NCBI GenBank assembly: GCA_022710245.1 | Contig: JAKLHH010000057.1 | Coordinates: 1 to 14,616, forward strand | Length of the DNA stretch: 14,616 bases | Reading direction: 5' to 3' | From: Myxococcota bacterium | Lineage (GTDB): Bacteria; Myxococcota; Polyangia; GCA-2747355; JAKLHH01 | Shown: positions 5,682-13,400 of the stretch, piece after piece | Layout: every line of letters starts with the position of its first letter | How positions within the stretch are numbered: the first letter of the stretch is position 1 | Translations under genes and position numbers: made by a program | The notes under the pieces: model-generated | What the model was told of the DNA's origin: nothing | What the model saw: the letters and a program-made list of their open reading frames with translations, nothing else | Database searches by the model: none

Positions 5682-7285
5682 CGCCGTCAGCGCTGGTGGC
5701 GCTGCTCGCCGGGCTCTCCGCCTGGACGGGCTGCCGTGACCTCGACCCGAGCCGGCCGATCGCGCTCGTCGCCGGCCCCGACTGGGGCGAGGAGCGGCTG
5801 CGGTCCATCGCCGACGCGGCCGAGGCGTGGAACGTCGAGGTCGGGACGCAGCTCTACCTCGCCTCCGGGAGCGCCGCGCACGCGGAGCAGGAGGCGCTGA
5901 TCCGGCGCTCGCGGTTCGTCTGCGCCTACGCGTCCGGGCTCTTCGACTCCGTCGGAGACGACGACATCCACCTCTGCGAGCTCGACCTCGACGGCCCGTT
6001 CGCGATGGCGATGATCGTCCCCCACGAGCTCGGCCACCTCCTCGGCATCAACGGCCACCTCGACGACCCCGGGGCGGTGATGCACGGCGAGCAGTCCGGA
6101 GGCACCCGCTTCACCGACGAGGACCTCCGCCAGTTCCACCTGGCGAACCCCGGCTTCAGCGGGCTCGGGGGCTGCCACGTCGCGCGCCGGATCGCCCACT
6201 CGCCGAGCCGCCCCGCGCTGGCGCAGCCGCCCGGCGCGCTGCCGGTGGTGCTCTGGGCCGAGGAGGGGCAGCTCGAGCAGGCGAGCCTGACCCTCGACAC
6301 CGCGGAGCCGGCGCTGCTCGCCGCCATCCCGACCAGCGGCACCGCGTCGTACCTGCGCACGGTCCCGCTCGCGGACGGCTACCTCGTCTGCTTCAAGCAG
6401 GGGAGCGAGCTCCGCTGCGTGACGGTGAAGGGGGGCCAGCCCTCCGCGCCGGTGACCCTCGCCCTCGACCTCTCCGCCATCGGCGACGATATCTACGACC
6501 TCACCTGGGCCGTGCTGGGCGACGAGCTCTACCTGGCGCTGAGCGCGGGAGGGGTGCGGACCGAGACCACTGCGAGCGGGACCATGTCCTGGTTCAAGGT
6601 GGGCGACCTCCTGCTGCGCCGGTTCGCGCTCGAGACGGGCGAGGGGCGGCCGTTCCAGACCCGCGGCGTGACCAGCACGCTCGGTCAGCTCGCGGTGGTC
6701 GATGGCCAGCTCCTGGTCGCCGCGGGCAGCGAGTGGTCGAGCTGGGGGCTCAAGGTCGTGCGCCTCGATCGCGAGGGGGCCGTCCTCGACGTGCTCGACG
6801 GCTTCTCCGTAGCGCCGGTCGGGATGGCCGGCGCGCTTCAGCTCCACCCGCGGCCTGGGGCTCTCCTCATCGCGCGGCGCACCTCGAGCGGCGCGCTGCT
6901 CGTCGATCGCGTCGCGGTCGGCGCGGCGCTCGTGCACGCTGGCACCGCGGAGCTGACGCTGCCCGCGGAGGTGGAGATGCAGGGGCGGATCGCGCTGGCG
7001 GATCTCGAGCGCGGGGAGGTCGCGCTGGCGCTCACCCTCTACCGGGAGTTCCGCTTCGGCCAGACACCCGAGGTGGATAGCGTCGAGGTCCACGTGGGGC
7101 AGATCGACGCCACGAGCCTCACGCTCACCGCGCCCTTCCGGCGGCTGAGCACGCCGGACCTCGCCTACTCCGAGGCCCCGCTCCTCGCCGCCCAGGGGCA
7201 GCGGGTGGTCGCGATCTGGCGCGACGCCGCGCAGAGGGCCGAGGAGAACCTGGTCCGCAGCCGCTGCCTGAGCTTCGAGCCGTAG
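5633..7285 (+). CDS. exported metzincin-like zinc metalloprotease with beta-rich C-terminal domain
   Basis: The 550-residue protein starts with a basic N-terminus (Arg9, Arg10, Arg12), a hydrophobic core (15-31) and Thr-Gly-Cys34. This could be a lipoprotein site, but Trp31 at -3 is unusual, so cleavage type is uncertain. The zinc-site helix is His131-Glu132-x-x-His135-x-x-Gly138-x-x-Gly141-His142. Asp-Pro-Gly-x-Val-Met150-His then follows, which resembles a matrixin Met-turn. In classical metzincins the third His falls at position 11 of the motif; here it is at 12. Cys97 and Cys115 may pair. Residues about 185-545 are a series of short beta strands with no recognised signature and could form a propeller. 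The start overlaps the preceding gene by 49 bases and lacks a clear ribosome binding site, suggesting translational coupling. Proteolytic activity is an inference. Confidence 0.8.
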   Translation: MDGKLGAARRPRLPLLAPSALVALLAGLSAWTGCRDLDPSRPIALVAGPDWGEERLRSIADAAEAWNVEVGTQLYLASGSAAHAEQEALIRRSRFVCAYASGLFDSVGDDDIHLCELDLDGPFAMAMIVPHELGHLLGINGHLDDPGAVMHGEQSGGTRFTDEDLRQFHLANPGFSGLGGCHVARRIAHSPSRPALAQPPGALPVVLWAEEGQLEQASLTLDTAEPALLAAIPTSGTASYLRTVPLADGYLVCFKQGSELRCVTVKGGQPSAPVTLALDLSAIGDDIYDLTWAVLGDELYLALSAGGVRTETTASGTMSWFKVGDLLLRRFALETGEGRPFQTRGVTSTLGQLAVVDGQLLVAAGSEWSSWGLKVVRLDREGAVLDVLDGFSVAPVGMAGALQLHPRPGALLIARRTSSGALLVDRVAVGAALVHAGTAELTLPAEVEMQGRIALADLERGEVALALTLYREFRFGQTPEVDSVEVHVGQIDATSLTLTAPFRRLSTPDLAYSEAPLLAAQGQRVVAIWRDAAQRAEENLVRSRCLSFEP

Positions 7286-7294
7286 CGAGGAGCG

Positions 7295-7330
7295 CTAGAT
7301 GAACGAGCGCGACTCCGCTCGCTCATCTAG
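7295..7330 (+). terminator. 15-bp hairpin just after the metzincin-like gene
   Basis: CTAGATGAACGAGCG (7295-7309) and CGCTCGCTCATCTAG (7316-7330) pair with one mismatch around a six-base loop. It begins 10 bases after the stop codon of the plus-strand gene. GTTCGTTTG follows, a weak T-rich tail. It is probably the plus-strand terminator, and it could work in both directions between these convergent genes. Confidence 0.55.
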
Positions 7331-7375
7331 GTTCGTTTGAGGACGGGTCGCGCCCGCTCCCCGTCGGAAAGGCCA

Positions 7376-7433
7376 CTAAATCACCGGTCACGATTCGTGG
7401 GTGACTGTTCGAGAATCGTGACCGGTGATTTAG
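7376..7433 (-). terminator. perfect 21-bp inverted repeat overlapping the CHAT gene stop codon
   Basis: The arms at 7376-7396 and 7413-7433 are exact reverse complements (core TAAATCACCGGTCACGATTC) around a 16-base loop. The right arm contains the whole TAA stop codon (7432-7430) and one base of the last sense codon of the giant CHAT gene. The location fits a terminator or mRNA 3'-end stabiliser. Perfect 21-bp arms are long for an intrinsic terminator and no good T tract follows on either strand. A dispersed palindromic repeat is the main alternative. Confidence 0.5.
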
Positions 7434-10400
7434 GGCGCCCCGTCGAGCCGGAAGCCCGCCCAGAACGCCGGGTGCGGGTAGCGGCGGCGCACCTCGAGCT
7501 GGCCGCCGCGGAGCGCGGCCTCGGGGGGCTCGCCCTTGGCCAGGCGCCGGGCCACGTGCTTCATCAGCAGCGCCGAGCCGAGGTCGCTGACGCGCCAGAG
7601 GCTGGCGATCACGCGGCGGGCGCCGGCGAGGAGGAAGGCGGCCTGCAGGCCGAGCACGCCGTCCGCGCCGTCGAGCTGGCCGAGGCCGCTCTCGCACGAG
7701 CTGAGGATGACGAGCTCTGCCTTCAGCTTGAGCCCGAGGACCTGGACCAGGGGCAGCTCCCCGTCGGCGAGCTCGAGCGCGGAGAGGAGCGGCGCCTCCT
7801 CGTCGAAGCGGCCGTGGCTGGCGACGTGGAGGAGCTCGGCGCCTGCCGCCTCCTTGAGCAGCCGCGCGCGCGTCGCCTCGGCCCCGCCGAGGACCAGCGT
7901 GCCGGGGAGCGCCTCGCCGACCGCCGCCGCCTCGCGCACGGTGAAGCTGAGGGGCCGCTCGCCTGTGCCCGCCCAGCCGAGCGCCACGCGGCGCCCGCCC
8001 GCCGGCCGCGCCGCCGGGAGGAAGCGCAGGGCGTTGAGGCTGGGGAGCGTGGTCACCGCCGAGCGCGCGACCACGTGGTCGCGGCCGTCGTGGAGGGCCG
8101 CGAACGGCAGCACGTGGAGCGGCCCGGCCGGGACCACGACCAGCCGCTTCGCGCCGCCCGCCGGCAGCACCGGCGCGAGCAGCCAGCGGTGGAGCTGCTG
8201 CGCGAGGTCGTCGACGGGGTGGAAGCGGCCGAGCCGCTCGCGGTAGCGGCCGACCGCCTGCTCGAGCGCGCGCCGCGTGACCTGCACCCGCTGCATGCGG
8301 AGCGCGCCCCGCTCGAGCGCCCAGATGATCAGCGTCTTCTCGGTCAGGTGGTAGCTGACGAAGAGCGCGCCCGGGTGCGCCGCGAGGAGCGGCCGCAGCC
8401 TCGCCAGCCGCCAGGCGTCGACGCTGACCAGCGAGGGGAGCTGCGGGCCGAGCGCCGCGAGCGCGCGCTTCGCGGCGGCGAGCTCGCCCGCCACGCGCTT
8501 GACCTCGCCGTCGGCGGCCTTCACCTCGGCGGCGGTCCGCGCTCGCGCGCGAGCCGAGCGCGACGCCTCGAGCTCCTGCTGCAGGCCGGTCAGCTTCGCG
8601 AGGAGCGCGGCGGTCTCCTTCTGCGGGAAGGCGAGCGTGCCCGACGACGCGCGGTCGATGAAGGAGCGCGCGCGCAGGCGCTCCGAGAGGTCGAGCGCGG
8701 CCTCGGCCTGCCCCTCGGCGGCGAGGAGGTCGATCAGCTCGTCGTAGAGGTCCTCCGGATCCTCCTCCACCTTCGGCGCGCCGAGCGCCTTGCGCTGCCG
8801 CGGCGGGAGCTCCTCGATCAGCGCGAGCCCGCGCTCGAGCTCGGTCCGCGCCGCGGCGCGGTCGTTCTGCCGGCGCAGGGCGCGGCTGCCGAGGAGGTGG
8901 AAGCGCCAGGCCCAGTTGCGCAGGCCGAGGCGCGAGGCGGTGGCGAGCCCGGCGCGCAGGCGCGCCAGCGCGGCGGCGGCCTTGCCGCCTCCGAGCTCGA
9001 GCCGGGCCAGGCCCGCCTGCGCCTTGAGCTCGTTCAAGGGCGCGCCGATCTCGCGGGAGAGCGAGAGCGCGCGCTCGAGCTGCGAGCGAGCCTCGCGCTT
9101 GCGCCCGAGGAGCTCCTCGGCGAGGCCGAGGTTCGCGTGGTCGAACGCCATGCCGAGGCGGTCCTTCTGCTGGCGGTCGATGGCGAAGGCCTTCTGGAAG
9201 CGCGCGCGCGCGTCCTCGAAGCGGCCGGCGAGGCGGAGCGCGTTGCCGAGGTTGTTGTGGCTCGCGGCGATCTCGGCGGGGAGCGCGAGGCGGGTCGCGA
9301 TGCGGAGCGCCTCCTCGAGGGAGGCGAGCGCCTCGGCGGTGCGGCCGAGCGCGGCGCTGATCGAGCCCTTGGCGTTGTGGAACTGGATCTGGCGGAGCTC
9401 GTTGCCGCCCGCGGCGCGGAGCCCGTCGTCGGCGGTGGTGAGCGCGCGCGCGTAGGCGCCGGTGTAGTAGAGGTTGTTGACCAGCTCGAGGAGCGCGCTG
9501 TCCTCGAGGGGGAGCTTCGCCTGGCGGGCGAGCGTGAGCGCCTCCTCGGCCTGCTCCACGGCGCGGTTGTAGTCGCCGCGCGCGCTGTAGATGCGGGAGA
9601 TCTCGAGGACGGCGCCGACGCGGTCCTCGATCGCGTCGGCGAGCTGCTTGCGCAGCGCGGTGGCCGCGGCGAGCTTCGCCTTCACCGCGGCGAGCTCCTT
9701 GCCCTGCGCGGCGGCGGCCTGCGCCGCGAGCGCCGCGCGGCTCGCCTCGGCGGCGGCGAGCTGCGCCGGCTTCACTGGCGGGAGGTGCGCGAGCGCGAGG
9801 CGCGCCGCGTCCATCGCCGGGCCGTAGTCGGAGAAGCGCATGCGGAGCAGGCGGGCCAGGCGCCCGGCGGCCGAGACCACCGTGGCCTGGGCGCTGGCGC
9901 TCTTCGGGCTCGCGGTGAGGGCGGCCCGCGCGGCCTCCAGCGCGCGGCGCGCGTAGGCGAGCGCCTCCTTCATGTCGCCCTGCTTCTCGGCGATGATGCT
10001 GCGCTGGTCGTAGGCCGGCTGCGCGAGGAGCGGCCGCTTCACCTCGAGGAAGAGGTCGATCGCCTGGCGGTTCGCCGCGAGCGCCTCCTTGTACTGCGTG
10101 TTCCGCATCCGCAGCCAGGCCATGCTCTGCAGCGCCTGGACCCACTTCGCCTGCGCGGCGAGGAGCGGCGCCGGCTTGCCCGCGCGGCGCGCCTCGGCGA
10201 TAGCCTTCTGGCGGAGCGCGAGGAGCCGCTCCAGCTTGGGCACCGCGCGCGGGTAGTCCTCGAGGAGCGTGTAGGCGTTGCCGAGGTAGAGCAGCGCGCC
10301 GTCGAGAAACTTCTCCTCGCCGAGGAACTCCATCACGCGGAGCGCGGCCTCCAGGTGCTCGACCGCGTCGCCGAGCTGGCGGCGGTCGAAGGCGCCCGCG

Positions 10401-13400
10401 CCGGCGCGCACGCGGGCCATCAGCTGGGCCTTGGCGAAGGCGGTCGCCTCCGCGGGCGTCAGGCCGCCGTGCCCGTGGAGCGCGAGGGTGGCGCGCGCCG
10501 GGCTCTTCGCCAGCGCGGCCGCGAGCTCGCCGCCAGGGAGCACCGCGAGGAGCGGCCTCAGCGCCGCCGCGAGCGTGGCCGGGTCGCGCGGACCGTCCTC
10601 GACGACGAGGAGCGAGGGGACGCCGGCTGCGTGCACGAGGCGTGCGAGGGCGACCCGCTCCGCGCGCTCGCGGCCCGGGGTGTGGCGGAGCTCGGTGAGG
10701 ACGAGGAGCTGGCCGCGGAGCGGCTGGCCGAGCGCGTGGCCGAGGCGGAGGTCGCCGAGGCGCTCGCCGCCCTCCGTCGCCGAGGGCAGGAGCAGCCGCG
10801 CGGCGGGGGCCTCGCCGCCGTCGAAGCGGAGCGGCGCGGCGAGGACGAGGACGCCGGCGTCCTCGAAGGGGAGCGGGAGGCTGGCGAGGGAGAGCTTCTC
10901 ACCGGCGAGCGGCCGCAGGCCCAGCGCGCGCGCGAGCTCGCCGGCGTGCGTCGGCTCCGCGCCGGCGACCAGGCCGCCGCGGCCGGCGAGGTTCCGCACC
11001 GCGTGCGCGTCGAGGAGCTCCCAGGCGGTGGCGAGCCGCACCACCGCGCGGCCAGGCAGGAGCGGCTCCGGCTTGAGCGTCGGCGCCAGGCGGCCGAGGT
11101 CGAGGTAGACGCGGCGAGCCTTGCCGGCGAGGCGGCCGAGCGCGGGGCCGAGGAGCTTCGCGGCGAGCTGGGGCGTGGCGCGCTCGCTGGCGGAGCCAGG
11201 CGGCTGGGCGGGGGTCTTGCCGGCGGGCTGGCTCGTCGACGTGGGCTGCGCCTCGGCCTGGAGCTGGCTCGCGAGCTCGCTCGCGGAGCCGGGCAGCACC
11301 TCGGCCAGCGGCTTGCCATCAGGGCCGAGCCCGAGGAGGGTCACGCGATCGCCGCTGACCAGCGCGGCGACCAGGCGGTCCTCGGGGCCGAGGGCGCGGA
11401 CCAGCTCGGCGAAGGGGAGCGCGGGCGCGGTGAGGAGCCCGGCCACGCGCGGCGAGGCGGCCTGCAGCGCGGCGAGGTCGCTGCGCACCGCGCGCTCGCG
11501 GGAGTCGAGGGCCGCGCGCCAGGCCTGGCGCTTCGCCTCCGGCGCCTCGGGGTCCTCGGCGGCGAGGTGGGCGCGGTAGGCCTTCGCGCGCTCGAGGAGG
11601 CGGCGGAGCGGCGCCGCGGCCCGGCCCACCGCCCCGGGCGGCAGCGCGAGGAGCTCGTCGACGAAGCCGCGTCGCTCCTCCTGCTCGGCGAAGGCGAGCG
11701 CCGCGGCGAGCTCGCCCTTGGCTAGGGCGAGGCCGAGCGCGCGCCGGAAGATGCGGCGACGGACCAGCTCGGCCTGGGCGGTGCCGGCCTCCTCGAGGAG
11801 GAGCGGCGGCCGCGCGAGGAGCCCGTCGACGGCGGCCTGCATGGCGCGGAGATCGCCGCGGCGGGCGGCGAGCTCGGAGGCGACCACGTAGCGCAGGGCG
11901 CCGAGCTCGTGCTGCGTGCAGAGGCCGGCGAGCTCGCGCAGGAGGTCGCTCGTCGGGTGCTGCTCGAGGGCGGCGGCCGGCGAGAGCGCGGACGCGACCT
12001 CGGCGAGGTTCAAGCCGGTGAGGACGTACCAGCGCAGGCGCTCGTGCGGCGAGAGCGGCGTCCACAGCGGGGCGAGGACTCCCTTCTCGCGCGCGGTGCC
12101 GGCCAGCTCCTCGCGCTCGGCCGCGGTGGGCGCGTCGGCCCCGGGCGCGAGCTCGCGCATCACCGCGCGCAGGAGCTCCACCGACCGCACCAGCGGCCGA
12201 CCGCGCCTGAGGAGCCGGTCGAGCGCCAGCTCGGCGGGCGTCCGCGGGCGATCCTCGTCGTCCTCCTTGGCCTTGCCTCCCTTGCCGTCCTTCTTGGTGG
12301 CCTGGTCCTTCTCTTTGGCCTGGTCCTTCTTGTCCTTCTTGGTGGCCTGGTCCTTCTCTTTGGCCTGGTCCTTCTTGTCCTTCCTGGCGGCCTGGTCCTT
12401 CTCTTTGGCCTGGTCCTTCTTGTCCTTCTCGGCGGCCTTGTCCTTGTCCTTGGCCTGATCGTCCTTGGCCTGATCGTCCTTGGCCTGATCGTCCTTGGCC
12501 TGATCGTCCTTGGCCTGATCGTCCTTGCCGTCCTTCCTGGCGGGCTTGTCCTTCGTCGCTGGCGGCAGCGCCTCCTCGCCCGCGAGCCCGGCGTGGAAGG
12601 AGAGGAGCGCGAGCGCGCCCCAGAGCGGCAGGCGCAGGCGATCGGGGAGGAGCTCCTTCTTCTTCTTCTCCTGCGCCGCCGCGCGCCAGGACTCCAGCTG
12701 CTGCAGTCGGCTGAGCTCCCTCCTGAGCGCGTCCGCCCGCGGTCGCCCCCGCGCCGCCTCGGCCAGCGTCGCCTCGGTGCCGCTCAGCGCCAGCGCGACC
12801 TGCAGCGGGAAGAGCGCCGCGTCGGCCTCGAAGCCCTTCTTCTCGTTGGTCTGCAGCTTCTCCGCGGCGGCGAGCGCCGCCTCCAGCGTGCTCTGCGACC
12901 CGGCCGGGTCGCCTAGCCGTGCCCGCGCCAGCGCGATGCGGTGTTGGAGGAGCAGCAGCTCGCGCTCGAGCTCGTCGTCCTTGCGCAGCTTCAGCGCCTG
13001 CCGTCGGTTCGCGAGCCGCCGCTCGAGGAGCGAGAGGATCTCCGGCCAGGCCTTCTGGCCGCGGAGGATCATCTCCTCCAGCGCCAGCGCCGCGTGCGCC
13101 TCGTCGACGGCGTCGAAGCCGAAGGGCGCGCTCGAGCGGCCGGCGTCGCCGCTCCCCGACCATCCGTCGATGGGCGGGGAGCCGTGCCGGGCGAGCAGGC
13201 GCCGGGCCTCGGCGACCTGGCGCGCGGCCTCGGCCGGGTCACGGTCGAGGATGGCGTTGTAGGCGAGCGAGCGGGTCAGCCCGGCGAGCCGCTGGTGCTG
13301 CCCCTGCTGGCGGTAGTGCTCGGCGGCTTGCGCCAGGAAGCGGCTGGAGGCGTCGTAGTCGCCCTCCAGGTGAGCGTTGAGCGCGAGCCGCGCCACCACC

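Noticed and set aside
10505..10560. His-Gly-His-Gly-Gly in the pseudo-CHAT region as a catalytic His-Gly motif
   Set aside because: It lies after the Cys-site equivalent and aligns with the final strand of the domain, and no Cys follows at a suitable distance before the TPR array.
7337..11725. 1462-codon open frame on the plus strand
   Set aside because: It is the antisense shadow of the giant CHAT gene. The minus frame has TPR and CHAT motifs; this one is a biased Arg/Glu/Leu string.
12287..12524. CRISPR-like or satellite repeat array
   Set aside because: Units of 15 and 45 bases are adjacent with no spacers, keep the reading frame and lie inside a coding gene.
12578..12637. Transmembrane helix in the CHAT protein (residues 634-653)
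   Set aside because: It is a single hydrophobic stretch in a helical-repeat protein, bounded by Arg and a charged linker. A buried helix is as likely, so it is not called as a membrane segment.
11909..12916. 335-codon plus-strand frame with a striking hydrophobic Val/Leu/Gly repeat resembling membrane helices
   Set aside because: The hydrophobic repeat is simply the complement of the Lys/Asp-coding repeats of the CHAT linker, so it mimics a membrane protein without being one.
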